Shown: piece after piece, positions 51,795-61,367 of the stretch
Position numbering within the stretch: the stretch's first letter is position 1
Layout of the letters: the number at the start of each line of letters is the position of its first letter
Assembly: GCA_001295865.1 (NCBI GenBank)
Contig: LJHW01000034.1
Location: 1-64,000 of the forward strand
Reading direction: 5' to 3'
Origin: a beta proteobacterium AAP65
Lineage (GTDB): Bacteria > Pseudomonadota > Gammaproteobacteria > Burkholderiales > Burkholderiaceae_C
DNA length: 64,000 nt
Position numbers and translations under genes: made by a program
Notes under the pieces: model-generated
What the model saw: only the letters and a program-made list of their open reading frames with translations
What the model was told of the DNA's origin: nothing
Databases searched by the model: none

Positions 51795-52178
51795 GTGAAA
51801 ACATCACTAGCCATGACCAGATTGCATGAGCACTCGGCCCCCTGGGCCTGGGCGCTGGAAGGCCACGAGGCCACCACGCTGGCCGCCAGCCCGGTCGCGC
51901 GCTGGCTGCGTGTGGACGAAGGCTGCCTGTGGGTGACGGCCGAGCAGGCCGGCCCCGGGGCCGAAGACCTGTGGCTGCAGCCGGGCGACAGCCTCGAGCT
52001 GCCGGCCGGCACCCGCTGGGTGCTGCAGGCCTGGCCGCAAGCGCGCCTGAGCGTGCTGCTGGCCCCGGCCCTGACCCCGGCTGGCCCGGCGCCAGCGCGC
52101 GCCTGGTGGCAATCCAGCTGGGTGTGGCCCTGGGTGCTGCCCGAGGCACGCGGCCAGCGCCTGCCCGCGCAGGCCTGA
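51795..52178 (+). CDS. DUF2917 domain-containing protein
   Basis: 127-residue protein. The recognisable DUF2917 core is GCLWVTAEQAGPGAEDLWLQPGDSLELPAGTRWVLQAWPQARLSVL-like: a short cupin-type beta domain with a Trp-rich rear (RAWWQSSWVWPWVLP). GTG start. Genes of this family recur divergently from LysR regulators in Burkholderiales, so the neighbour probably regulates it. No metal-binding His cluster is seen, so enzymatic function is doubtful. Confidence 0.82.
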   Translation: MKTSLAMTRLHEHSAPWAWALEGHEATTLAASPVARWLRVDEGCLWVTAEQAGPGAEDLWLQPGDSLELPAGTRWVLQAWPQARLSVLLAPALTPAGPAPARAWWQSSWVWPWVLPEARGQRLPAQA

Positions 52179-52232
52179 GCGAGCGTCACCGCACCCGGGG
52201 CGGCCCGCTGGCGTTGCTGGTGGCGCGGGCCT

Positions 52233-52238
52233 GACAAT
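52233..52238 (+). promoter_or_regulatory. -10-like hexamer GACAAT before fthC
   Basis: GACAAT ends seven bases before the ATG. The identical hexamer with identical spacing occurs before dapF. Confidence 0.35.
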
Positions 52239-52245
52239 CGGCGGC

Positions 52246-52839
52246 ATGAGCTTCCCGATGCCGCCCCTGGAACCCTCGCAAGACAAGAAGACCCTGCGGC
52301 GCCAGCTGCAGGCCGAGCGCCAGAGCCTGATCGACCGCCACCAGCGCGCCATGCACCTGCAAGAGGTGCTGCGCGTGTGGCTGATGGGGCGAGATGACAA
52401 GGCCATCGGTGCCTACTGGCCCATCAAGGGCGAGTTCGACGCGCTGCCGGCGCTCTTCCGCTGGACGGAAGCCGACGAAGAGCGCTGCATCGGGCTGCCG
52501 GTGATCGACAAGGCCACCAAGCAGCTGCGCTTCCAGATGTGGTTTCCGGGCTGCGAGATGGAAGACGACGCCTACGGCATCCCGAAGCCGAAGGACACGC
52601 CCGTCTTCCACCCCACGCTGCTGCTGGTGCCCTGCGTGGGCTACGGCCCCGAGGGTGTGCGCCTGGGTTATGGCGGCGGCTTCTACGACCGAACGCTCGC
52701 CACCCTGGCGCCGCGGCCCTACACCGTGGGTCTGGCTTACAGCTTCGGCTTTCTGCCCTGGCTGCAAGCCGAGCCGCACGACGTGCCGCTGGACGCCGTG
52801 CTCACCGAAGAAGGTGTGGCCTGGCAGCGGCCTGATTGA
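52246..52839 (+). CDS. fthC: 5-formyltetrahydrofolate cyclo-ligase
   Basis: 197-residue ATP-dependent enzyme converting 5-formyl-THF to 5,10-methenyl-THF, salvaging a folate storage form. KKTLRRQLQAERQSL at the N-terminus, AIGAYWPIKGEFDALP, and the ATP/folate motif GYGPEGVRLGYGGGFYDRTLA match the family. The stop codon lies in the loop of a hairpin shared with the convergent ompW gene. It complements the metF/ahcY/metK one-carbon genes a few kilobases away. Confidence 0.93.
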   Translation: MSFPMPPLEPSQDKKTLRRQLQAERQSLIDRHQRAMHLQEVLRVWLMGRDDKAIGAYWPIKGEFDALPALFRWTEADEERCIGLPVIDKATKQLRFQMWFPGCEMEDDAYGIPKPKDTPVFHPTLLLVPCVGYGPEGVRLGYGGGFYDRTLATLAPRPYTVGLAYSFGFLPWLQAEPHDVPLDAVLTEEGVAWQRPD

Positions 52840-52848
52840 GGCCGCTGC
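52824..52848. terminator. Hairpin between convergent fthC and ompW
   Basis: Perfect nine-base stem GCAGCGGCC/GGCCGCTGC with a seven-base loop TGATTGA that contains the fthC stop codon. No T-run; a candidate bidirectional transcription block. Confidence 0.4.
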
Positions 52849-52857
52849 GCCAGCGCA

Positions 52858-53487
52858 TCAGAAGCGTTTGCCCAGCCCGATGCTGAAGAGCACCGGGTCG
52901 ACCTTGAAGGTGCCGGCCTTGTTGGCGCCGGCGTAAACGTCGGTTTCCAGCTTGACCTTCTTCACGTCGAAGTTCAGCAGCCAGCCGCCCACGGGCACGT
53001 CCACACCCACCTGCAGGGCCAGGCCGACGCTGTGTTTCTTGATGCTCGGCTGCAGTGCGGCCACCACGGCGGGGGCGAACTGCACGTCGGAGAAGATGGT
53101 GTAGTTCACGCCCGCGCCCAGGTAGGGGCGGAAGCCACCCAGGCCGGTGAAGTGGTACTGGCCCAGCAGCGTGGGCGGCAGGTGCTTGAGCGTGCCGATC
53201 TTTGCGCCGTTGCTGCGGATGTCGTGCTTCTGCGGGTAGGTCAGCACCAGCTCGGCCGCGAAGTTCGGGCTGAAGAAATAGCTGATGTCGAACTCGGGGA
53301 AGGTCTTGTTGTTGACGCTCAGGTTCAGGCCTGTGCTGTCCTTGTTGGCCGAATCGAGGTACAGGGCGCGGCCACGCACGAGCCAGTCGCCCGTGTCATT
53401 GGCCTGGGCCGCGCCGGTCGCCGCCAGCAACACCAGCGCCGCGGCGCGGATGGAGGGCAGGGCGGTGGAGCGGGTCGTGGTCTTCAT
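52858..53487 (-). CDS. ompW: OmpW family outer-membrane protein
   Basis: 209-residue small outer-membrane beta-barrel. A signal peptide (about 1-30, ending AAQAN) precedes eight alternating strands; the conserved FDISYFFSPNFAAELVLTYPQKHDI, HLPPTLLGQYHF and FRPYLGAGVNYTIF are OmpW marks and the terminal Phe (LGKRF) is the usual barrel assembly signal. GGAGG lies five bases before the ATG. A 24-base FNR-like palindrome is about 100 bases upstream; OmpW genes are known to be oxygen-regulated. Confidence 0.92.
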   Translation of the reverse strand: MKTTTRSTALPSIRAAALVLLAATGAAQANDTGDWLVRGRALYLDSANKDSTGLNLSVNNKTFPEFDISYFFSPNFAAELVLTYPQKHDIRSNGAKIGTLKHLPPTLLGQYHFTGLGGFRPYLGAGVNYTIFSDVQFAPAVVAALQPSIKKHSVGLALQVGVDVPVGGWLLNFDVKKVKLETDVYAGANKAGTFKVDPVLFSIGLGKRF

Positions 53488-53560
53488 GAAATCCTCCGTG
53501 GGAGTGGGTCGGGGCCACATGGCCTCGAACCCATTGCACTCCTCACGAGAACCCGAAGGC

Positions 53561-53574
53561 TGACACCGTTGTCA
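53561..53574. promoter_or_regulatory. Second inverted repeat upstream of ompW
   Basis: TGACA-CCGT-TGTCA is a perfect 5-4-5 inverted repeat between the FNR-like palindrome and the ompW start. It may be a second operator or part of an RNA leader fold. Confidence 0.35.
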
Positions 53575-53584
53575 GGTGACGGGG

Positions 53585-53608
53585 CCCGCTTGACCTGGGT
53601 CAAGCGGG
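53585..53608. promoter_or_regulatory. FNR/ANR-like palindrome upstream of ompW
   Basis: Perfect 11-base arms CCCGCTTGACC and GGTCAAGCGGG around TG; the centre TTGAC-CTGG-GTCAA has the FNR/ANR layout TTGAT-N4-ATCAA with one change per half-site. Its centre is about 110 bases before the ompW ATG. No T-run, so terminator use for metF is less likely. Confidence 0.55.
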
Positions 53609-53665
53609 CGGGGGTGGCGCTGTGGCGCCGCGGCAACCTTGCGGCAGGCGCGGGCACCGTGCCGA

Positions 53666-54505
53666 TCAGCCGAGCTGCTTGCAGACTTCCAGGCTCAGCG
53701 CGCTCTGGTTGAGCGTGTAGAAATGGATGCCGGGTGCACCGCCCTCGATGAGCCGGCGGCACAGGCGCGCCACCACCTCGATGCCGAAGCTGCGCACGCT
53801 GGCGGCGTCGTCGAGGTAACCCTCCATCTTCAAGGCCACCCAGCGCGGGATCTCGATGCCGTCGCGCGCCGCGAATTGCGCGATCTTCGCGTAGTTGTGG
53901 ATGGGCATGATGCCCGGCACGATGGGCGCCGTGACCCCGAGCTTGCGCACTTCATCGACGAAGTGGAAGTAGGCGTCGGGGTTGAAGAAGAACTGCGTGA
54001 TCGCGCTGTCGGCACCGGCCTTCATCTTGGCCGCGAAGTGTTCGAGGTCCTTCTTCGCGTAGCGCTGCTGCGGGTGGTATTCCGGGTAGGCGGCCGCTTC
54101 GATGTGCCAGTCGGCGCCCTGCTCCTGGCGGATGAAGGCGATGAGGTCGGCCGCGTAGCGGAACTCGCCGGCCACCGCGGTGCCGCTGGGCAGGTCGCCG
54201 CGCAGCGCCACCAGCCGCCGGATGCCCTGGGCGCGGTAGGTGCCCAGGATCTCGCGGATGCTCTCCTGCGTGCTGCCCACGCAACTGAGGTGCGGCGCCG
54301 CTTCATGGCCCATCGCCGCGATGTCCTTCACCGTGGCCAGCGTCTTCTCACGCGTGGCCCCGCCCGCGCCATAGGTGACGCTGAAGAACTCCGGCCGCAC
54401 GGCCGCAAGCTCCTGCACCACCGTCTTCAGCTTGTCGCTGCCGACGGGGGTGTTGGGCGGGAAGAACTCGAAGCTGATGGGCACCGACTTGTGCTCGGTG
54501 CTCAT
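53666..54505 (-). CDS. metF: Methylenetetrahydrofolate reductase
   Basis: 279-residue flavoenzyme reducing 5,10-methylene-THF to 5-methyl-THF for methionine synthesis. SFEFFPPNTPVGSDKL, SVTYGAGGATREKTLATV, RLVALRGDLPSG and ITQFFFNPDAYFHFVDEV carry the TIM-barrel FAD and folate residues. Ten bases downstream of ahcY, so it should share the SAH-riboswitch-controlled transcript, which makes sense: methyl-THF regenerates methionine when SAH accumulates. Confidence 0.96.
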   Translation of the reverse strand: MSTEHKSVPISFEFFPPNTPVGSDKLKTVVQELAAVRPEFFSVTYGAGGATREKTLATVKDIAAMGHEAAPHLSCVGSTQESIREILGTYRAQGIRRLVALRGDLPSGTAVAGEFRYAADLIAFIRQEQGADWHIEAAAYPEYHPQQRYAKKDLEHFAAKMKAGADSAITQFFFNPDAYFHFVDEVRKLGVTAPIVPGIMPIHNYAKIAQFAARDGIEIPRWVALKMEGYLDDAASVRSFGIEVVARLCRRLIEGGAPGIHFYTLNQSALSLEVCKQLG

Positions 54506-54515
54506 GGGCCTGGCC

Positions 54516-55949
<1,434 letters not shown>

Positions 55950-56000
55950 CGTCAGGCTCCAAACGGTTGAGGACCTGCACGCACGTGGTGGGGAGAATCA

Positions 56001-56092
56001 GCTCACCCACGAACACTGTCGTGCAGGTGAGCGCGGTTGCAATGTAGAGATCCGAGCCTGGCCTTCTTGCTGAAGGTTGCAACGCTCCTCGG
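56001..56092 (-). promoter_or_regulatory. SAH riboswitch with expression platform, upstream of ahcY
   Basis: On the minus strand the aptamer runs CCGAGGAGCGTTGCAA (from 56092), CCAGGCTCGG (to 56052) and GCAACCGCGCTCACC (to 56026): the conserved core and P1 pairing CCGAG/CTCGG of SAH riboswitches. The 3' piece GCTCACC can instead pair with GGTGAGC (56007-56001), with CACGA/TCGTG inside, forming a strong alternative hairpin, the likely expression platform. SAH binding should switch ahcY-metF on; this is the established behaviour of the class and is inferred here. Confidence 0.9.
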
Positions 56093-56175
56093 AACTGCTG
56101 CGAATTCTAGCCACAAGCCCCCGAATGCGTGGGGCGCGGGCTCTACAAGCTGCGCTGCGGCGTGAATTCCTGCGG

Positions 56176-57282
56176 TCAGGGCGGGGCCACGCCCAGGAAA
56201 CCGGCCAGGCTCGCCGTTTCATCGGCCAGGGCTGCGGCGTAGCCCGCCTCGCGCGGCGCGCGGCCGCTGACGTAACCCGTCTGCACCTGCAGGCGCTCGC
56301 CTTGCACGCTGGCATTGGCCCAGCCGATGACCTGGTCGCGCCACAGCAGTGGCAAGGCGTAGTAGCCGCGCACACGTTTCGGCGCCGGGGTGTAGGCCTC
56401 GAAGCGGTAGGCCCAGCCCCACAGCAGCTCGAAGCGGCGGCGGTCCCAGACCACGGGGTCGAAGGGCGCCAGCAGGCGCACCGTGTCGGGCACGGCGTGG
56501 CGGCGCGAGGCCGGGTTTTCGCCCGCGGGCCAGAACCAGCGCTGGCCGTCCACCACAGCGTGCGGCAGCCTGGTCTTGGCGCGGGCGAGCGCGGGTTTGC
56601 ACAGGGCGGTCCAGTGCGGGGCGCCGTAGCGGATGCGGCTGACCAGCATGTTCAGCGTCAGCTCCGGCAGCGGTGCGTATTTCTGCACCACCACGTCGAC
56701 CAGGGTGTCCATCGCCGCGGCGGTGTCCGCCGGGGCTGCGTGCACTTCGCGCACGCTGTACAGACGGATGCCCCCCTCGCGCCGCGCCGTGCGCAGCAGG
56801 CCGCGGTAGTGCATGCCGTCGAGCAGCTGCGTGCTCGCATTGCTGCTGCCGCCGAACCAGTTTTTCGCCTTGCCGTGCTGGAAGTGCGCATCGACCTCGC
56901 GCGGGTGCACCACACCGCGCTCGCGCACGAAGTCGAGCACGGCCTGCGCCTGCTGCCGGCGCGCGGCCGGCCACACCGTTTCGGCCGTGCGTGGGTGCAT
57001 CAACGCCTGCGTTTCGCGCGGCAGGTAGCCGTAGTTGATGAAAAAATCTTCTTCGATGGGCAGCCGGGTGTAGCGGCGCTCCAGGTCGCCAGCGCGGTAG
57101 CCCTGCACACGGTGGCGCAGCGTGAGGTCTTGCGCCCGGGCCGGGGCGCGGATGGGGTCGGCCTGCACAAAACCCAGGCGGCGCAAGGCCGCGGGCAGCG
57201 TGGTGGGTTTGAAGAGGCTGCGCGCCACGGCGTGGCGGCGCAGGTCGTCCAGCAAGGGGCTGCGGCTCAAGGTGCGGCTCAC
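56176..57282 (-). CDS. YcaQ-like winged-helix DNA glycosylase (HTH_42 family)
   Basis: 368-residue protein of the AlkX/YcaQ superfamily, whose studied members unhook DNA interstrand crosslinks. The N-terminal part (RLGFVQADPIRAPARAQDLTL) and the centre (YGYLPRETQALMHPRT, HFQHGKAKNWFGGSSNAS) fit winged-helix units; the C-terminal LLAPFDPVVWDRRRFELLWGW, YTPAPKRVRGYYALPLLW and QVIGWANASV are family hallmarks, including the QxD-type VQADPI motif. GTG overlaps the stop of the YkgJ gene (GTGA), so both are coupled. Confidence 0.85.
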   Translation of the reverse strand: MSRTLSRSPLLDDLRRHAVARSLFKPTTLPAALRRLGFVQADPIRAPARAQDLTLRHRVQGYRAGDLERRYTRLPIEEDFFINYGYLPRETQALMHPRTAETVWPAARRQQAQAVLDFVRERGVVHPREVDAHFQHGKAKNWFGGSSNASTQLLDGMHYRGLLRTARREGGIRLYSVREVHAAPADTAAAMDTLVDVVVQKYAPLPELTLNMLVSRIRYGAPHWTALCKPALARAKTRLPHAVVDGQRWFWPAGENPASRRHAVPDTVRLLAPFDPVVWDRRRFELLWGWAYRFEAYTPAPKRVRGYYALPLLWRDQVIGWANASVQGERLQVQTGYVSGRAPREAGYAAALADETASLAGFLGVAPP

Positions 57283-58064
57283 GGTACGGCTCGAGGTGCG
57301 GGCAGGTCGTCGGGTTGGGGCAGGCCGTGCAAGGGTTCCAGGCGGCCCTGCTGAACAGCAGCCAGCTGCTCCCAGCGTCGGCCGTCGCGCGTGACCACGA
57401 GGGCTGCACGCCCGGGCGTTGCAGTCAGCGCCTCGCCCCAGGTGGCCAGGGTCTTGCAGATGTAGCGGTTGCAGGTGTCGGCGCGGTGCTCGCGCGGCAA
57501 GCTGCAGCCCTGGGCGCTGTGGAAGGCGCAGCTGCCGGCCACGTGCGTTGCTGGCAGGTGCGACAGGTAGTCGTCGATGGCGTCGTCCGTCGAACGGCCG
57601 GGGTGCTGTGCGAGCCAGCGCTCCAGCACCGCGGCATCGATGAAGCCGTGGTGGTGCGCCCCGTGCGAGCAGCAGCCGCCGCCGCAGTGTGCGCAGAGTG
57701 CGGCCGCTTCTGCGGGCACCTGGGTGGCCGAGTCGGTGCCGGCGAACTCGCGCCGGTAGCCGGTGGCGTGTGCGTCGCGCCAGGCTTGTGCCAGCGCAGC
57801 CCGCAGTGCGGGGCCGACCTCTTCGGTGTGGCGCGTCACCGGGTTGAGCCAGAGCACCTGCACGGGTGCGGGTGCGGGCGAATCGGCCCGTGCGGCCACC
57901 CGGTCCGTTGCGATGGCCACCAGGGCTTGCCACCGGCCTTCGAGCACCGATGCATCGGCCAGCTGGCGGCACGCGGCCCGGTCGCAGTGGTTTTTGTGCA
58001 GACGGCGCGCCAGCGCGTCGAGCGGCGCGCCGCAGTGCGTACAGTTCAGGCGTGCGCTGGGCAT
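57279..58064 (-). CDS. YkgJ family cysteine-cluster protein
   Basis: 261-residue protein. An N-terminal zinc-ribbon-like CxxC pair (NCTHCGAPLDAL with CDRAACRQL) is followed by a YkgJ-type CxxxCC cluster (LCAHCGGGCCSHG), then SCAFHSAQGCSLPREHRADTCNRYICKTL with further cysteines typical of predicted iron-sulfur or zinc proteins. An FeS cluster is likely but not shown. It is coupled to the YcaQ-like glycosylase, suggesting a DNA-repair role by context only. Confidence 0.83.
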   Translation of the reverse strand: MPSARLNCTHCGAPLDALARRLHKNHCDRAACRQLADASVLEGRWQALVAIATDRVAARADSPAPAPVQVLWLNPVTRHTEEVGPALRAALAQAWRDAHATGYRREFAGTDSATQVPAEAAALCAHCGGGCCSHGAHHHGFIDAAVLERWLAQHPGRSTDDAIDDYLSHLPATHVAGSCAFHSAQGCSLPREHRADTCNRYICKTLATWGEALTATPGRAALVVTRDGRRWEQLAAVQQGRLEPLHGLPQPDDLPAPRAVP

Positions 58065-58115
58065 GCCTGCAGCTTAGCGGCCCGCGCGCCGATGCTGGCG
58101 CGCGGTGCTGGGGGT

Positions 58116-59294
58116 TTACAGGCCCGCGGCTGCCCGCAGCGCGTCGACCTTGTCCGTCCGCTCCCATGAGAACTCCGGCTCTTCGCGGCCGAAGTGGCCA
58201 TAAGCGGCGGTCTTCTCGTAGATGGGGCGCAGCAGGTCCAGCATCTGGATGATGCCCTTCGGGCGCAGGTCGAAGACCTCGGCGACGATGGCGCTGAGCT
58301 TGTCGTCGCTGATCTTGCCTGTGCCCTCGGTGTAGACCGTGATGTTCATGGGCTTGGCCACACCGATGGCGTAGGCCACCTGCACCTGGCACTGGCGCGC
58401 CAGGCCGGCGGCCACCACGTTCTTGGCCACGTAGCGCGCGGCGTAGGCGGCCGAGCGGTCGACCTTGGAGGGGTCCTTGCCCGAGAAAGCACCGCCGCCG
58501 TGCGGGCAGGCGCCGCCGTAGGTGTCGACGATGATCTTGCGGCCGGTCAGACCGCAGTCACCCTGCGGGCCGCCGACGACGAAGCGGCCGGTCGGGTTGA
58601 TCAGGTAGCGCGTGTTCTGCAGCCATTCCTTGGGCAGCACGGGCTTGATGATCTCTTCGATCACGGCCTCGGTGAACTCGGGCTTCATCTTGTCGCCCAG
58701 GCTCCACTCGGGCGCGTGCTGGCTGCTCAGCACCACGGTGTCGATGCTGTGCGGCTTGCCGTCGACATAACGCATCGTCACCTGGCTCTTGGCGTCGGGG
58801 CGCAGGTAGGGCATGCGGCCGTCCTTGCGCAGCTGGGCCTGGCGCTCCACGAGGCGGTGCGCGTAGTAGATCGGCGCGGGCATCAGCTCGGGCGTCTCGT
58901 CGCAGGCGTAGCCGAACATCAGGCCCTGGTCGCCGGCGCCGATGTTGAGGTAGTCGTCGCTGGCGTGGTCCACGCCCTGGGCGATGTCGTTGCTCTGCTT
59001 GTCGTAGCAGACCATCACCGCGCAGCCCTTGTAGTCGATGCCGTACTCGGTGTTGTCGTAGCCGATGCGCTTGATGGTGTCGCGCGCCACCTGGATGTAG
59101 TCGACGTGGGCGTTGGTCGTGATCTCGCCGGCCAGCACCACCAGGCCGGTGTTGCACAGCGTCTCGGCGGCCACGCGGCTCTTCGGGTCTTGCTTGAAGA
59201 TCGCGTCGAGGATGGCGTCGGAGATCTGGTCGGCCACCTTGTCGGGGTGACCTTCAGAGACCGATTCGGATGTGAAGAGGAAGTCGTTCGCCAC
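58116..59294 (-). CDS. metK: S-adenosylmethionine synthase
   Basis: 392-residue enzyme making SAM from ATP and methionine. [41 protein letters not shown], the P-loop-like [26 protein letters not shown] and the [11 protein letters not shown]-like [21 protein letters not shown] element are all intact. It is divergent from an LpxL-type gene with 210 bases between. No SAM riboswitch class is recognised in the leader, though a TAGAAT hexamer (59493-59498 on the minus strand) would give a leader of nearly 200 bases. Confidence 0.97.
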   Translation of the reverse strand: MANDFLFTSESVSEGHPDKVADQISDAILDAIFKQDPKSRVAAETLCNTGLVVLAGEITTNAHVDYIQVARDTIKRIGYDNTEYGIDYKGCAVMVCYDKQSNDIAQGVDHASDDYLNIGAGDQGLMFGYACDETPELMPAPIYYAHRLVERQAQLRKDGRMPYLRPDAKSQVTMRYVDGKPHSIDTVVLSSQHAPEWSLGDKMKPEFTEAVIEEIIKPVLPKEWLQNTRYLINPTGRFVVGGPQGDCGLTGRKIIVDTYGGACPHGGGAFSGKDPSKVDRSAAYAARYVAKNVVAAGLARQCQVQVAYAIGVAKPMNITVYTEGTGKISDDKLSAIVAEVFDLRPKGIIQMLDLLRPIYEKTAAYGHFGREEPEFSWERTDKVDALRAAAGL

Positions 59295-59504
59295 TGGAAA
59301 AGCTCCGTTGTAGTTGCACCTGGTTGCGTCGTCGCTGGTCAGATGCTCTGGAGCCGCGGCGAACGCTTTAGCGGATTTGTTGAGGCTCGGGCTGGTGGGC
59401 CCGGCACCCCAGCGGCAGGAGGCCCAGCCTTGTGGCTATGCTTCACGTCCGCGATCGCCCCGCAAGTTGTTCTTTAACTCGGCGATGCCTGCATTCTACG
59501 AACG

Positions 59505-60377
59505 ATGTCCTTCCTGCTGCCCTGGCTCGCCCACCGCTCTCTGCGCTTTTTGCACGCCCTGGGCGGGCTGATGGGCTGGCTGGCCTATGCGCTGTCCCCC
59601 AGCTACCGCCGCCGCCTGAAGGCCAACGCCAGCTTGGCGGGCGTGAGTGCGGCCGAGCGCCGGGCCGCCGTGGCCGATGCCGGCAAGCTGGTGATGGAGC
59701 TGCCACGGCTGTGGCTGCGCCCGCGTGAGCAGCCCATCACCGACCCGGTGCGCTGGGAAGGTGCCGAGTTGCTCGAAACCCTGCTGGCCCGCGGCAAGGG
59801 CCTGGTGCTGCTGACGCCGCACATGGGCAGCTTCGAGGTGAGTGCACAGGCTTATGCCGAACGTTTCGGCGCGCGCCAGCCCATCACCGTGCTCTACCGC
59901 CCGGCGCGCCAGGCCTGGCTGCGCGAGCTGGAGGAAACCGCCCGCGCCCGGCCCGCGCTGGCCACCGCACCGGCCAGCCTGGCCGGCGTGCGGCTCTTGA
60001 TGCGAGCGCTGAAAAAGGGCGAAACGCTGGGTCTTTTGCCCGACCAGGTGCCGCCCGAAGGCATGGGCGTGTGGGCGCCGTTTTTCGGCCAGCCGGCCTA
60101 CACCATGACGCTGGCCGCACGCCTGGTGCTGCAGACCGGCGCGGCCGTGGCCGTGCTCTGGACCGAGCGCCTGCCGCAGGGCGCCGGCTACGTCGTGCGC
60201 GCGCAGCCGCTGCCGGTGCCACTGCCCGAGCGCGGCGCCGACGGCAGCATCGACGACGCCGCCGCTGCCATCGCCATCAACCGCAGCATGGAGCAGGTGA
60301 TCCTGCAGCGGCCTTCGCAGTACCTCTGGGGCTACCACCGCTACAAGCAGCCGCGCCAGGTGGAGAGCGCGTCTTGA
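59505..60377 (+). CDS. LpxL/HtrB-type lipid A acyltransferase, first copy
   Basis: 290-residue membrane-bound acyltransferase with an N-terminal helix (LAHRSLRFLHALGGLMGWLAYAL). The catalytic H(x4)E motif is PHMGSFEVSAQ, typical of late acyltransferases in lipid A synthesis; GLLPDQVPPEG and the terminal QYLWGYHRYKQPR are family features. CATTCT precedes the ATG by seven bases. It runs straight into a second acyltransferase, a tandem pair common in Burkholderiales. Confidence 0.88.
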   Translation: MSFLLPWLAHRSLRFLHALGGLMGWLAYALSPSYRRRLKANASLAGVSAAERRAAVADAGKLVMELPRLWLRPREQPITDPVRWEGAELLETLLARGKGLVLLTPHMGSFEVSAQAYAERFGARQPITVLYRPARQAWLRELEETARARPALATAPASLAGVRLLMRALKKGETLGLLPDQVPPEGMGVWAPFFGQPAYTMTLAARLVLQTGAAVAVLWTERLPQGAGYVVRAQPLPVPLPERGADGSIDDAAAAIAINRSMEQVILQRPSQYLWGYHRYKQPRQVESAS

Positions 60378-61285
60378 GTGCGCCGGGTTTCAGGCAGGCC
60401 GCGGCCAATGGCGCGGCGCGTGTGGCGCTGGGCCTGGTGTGGTTGCTGCACTGGCTGCCGCTGCCGCTGCTGGCCCGCGTGGGGCAGGGCCTGGGCCTGC
60501 TGCTGCACAGCGCGGGCCGTGCGCGGCGCGAGGTGGCGCGCCGCAACATCGCGCTGTGCATGCCGCATCTGAGCGTGGCCGAACAGCACCGCCTGGTGCG
60601 CGAGCACTTCATGTGGACCGGGCGCAGCCTGCTGGAACGTGGCCTGCTCTGGCATGCGAGCGCCGAGCGGCTGAAGCGGCTGATCCACGTCGAAGGCGAC
60701 ATCCACCTGGCCGAGCGCAGCGACAAGCCCGTGATGTGGCTGGTGCCGCACTTCGTGGGCCTGGAGGTGGCGGGCGCCGCCACGCAGCTCTTCCAGACGC
60801 GCATGGGCTGCGACATCTACACCGCGCAGAGCAACCCGGTGATGGACGCCGCCTTCCACAAGGGTCGCGCGCGTTTCGGCCTGGCGCTGCTGTTCAACCG
60901 CCAGCAGGGCGCCATTCCCGTGGTGCGGGCCATCAAGAAGGGCGTGGCCTTCTTCAACGCCTCTGACATGGATTTCGGCCTGCGCGACGCCGCCTTCGTG
61001 CCCTTCTACGGCCAGCCCGCGGCCACGCTGCTGGCGCCCTCGCGCATGGCCAAGAGCCTGGGCATGGTGGTGCAGCCACTGATCGCCGAGATGCTGCCCG
61101 GCGGCCAGGGCTACCGCGTGAAGTTCATGCCGGCCTGGGAAGGCTGGCCCAGCGACGACCCCGAGGCCGACGCCGCGGCCATGAACCGCTACATCGAAGA
61201 ACAGATCAACCTCATGCCGGCGCAGTACTTCTGGGTGCACAAGCGTTTCAAGACGCGGCCCCCGGGCGAAGGCCCGGTTTACTGA
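60374..61285 (+). CDS. LpxL/LpxM-type lipid A acyltransferase, second copy
   Basis: 303-residue acyltransferase related to the preceding one and closer to the LpxL type: H(x4)E in VPHFVGLEVAG, then RGAIPVVRAIKKG-type arginine/lysine run and ASDMDFGLRDAAFVPF, ending in NLMPAQYFWVHKRFKTRPPGEG. The TTG start overlaps the previous stop (TTGA) and is forced by the absence of a nearby ATG. The last codons and stop lie in the first unit of a 25-base tandem repeat. Confidence 0.88.
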   Translation: MSAPGFRQAAANGAARVALGLVWLLHWLPLPLLARVGQGLGLLLHSAGRARREVARRNIALCMPHLSVAEQHRLVREHFMWTGRSLLERGLLWHASAERLKRLIHVEGDIHLAERSDKPVMWLVPHFVGLEVAGAATQLFQTRMGCDIYTAQSNPVMDAAFHKGRARFGLALLFNRQQGAIPVVRAIKKGVAFFNASDMDFGLRDAAFVPFYGQPAATLLAPSRMAKSLGMVVQPLIAEMLPGGQGYRVKFMPAWEGWPSDDPEADAAAMNRYIEEQINLMPAQYFWVHKRFKTRPPGEGPVY

Positions 61286-61338
61286 TTCTGGCGAAGGCCC
61301 GGTTTACTGATCCAGGCGAGCCGCCCATCTACTGAAGC
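61265..61338 (+). repeat. 25-base tandem repeat across the stop codon of the acyltransferase
   Basis: Units at 61265-61289 and 61290-61314 differ only in the last three bases and each encodes GEGPVY-stop; a third, decayed unit (61315-61338) keeps GGCGA and TACTGA. Only the first stop is used. The copies look like a recent tandem duplication at the gene end and leave three stop codons in a row. Confidence 0.85.
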
Positions 61339-61354
61339 GGTGGGCCCCGGCTGC

Positions 61355-61360
61355 GACAAT
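61355..61360 (+). promoter_or_regulatory. -10-like hexamer GACAAT before dapF
   Basis: GACAAT ends seven bases before the dapF ATG, the same sequence and spacing as before fthC. No -35. Confidence 0.35.
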
Positions 61361-61367
61361 CGCGGCC

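Noticed and set aside
53585-53608. The ompW palindrome as an intrinsic terminator of metF
   Set aside because: No T-run follows on the minus strand, and the TTGAC-N4-GTCAA centre fits an FNR-type operator better.
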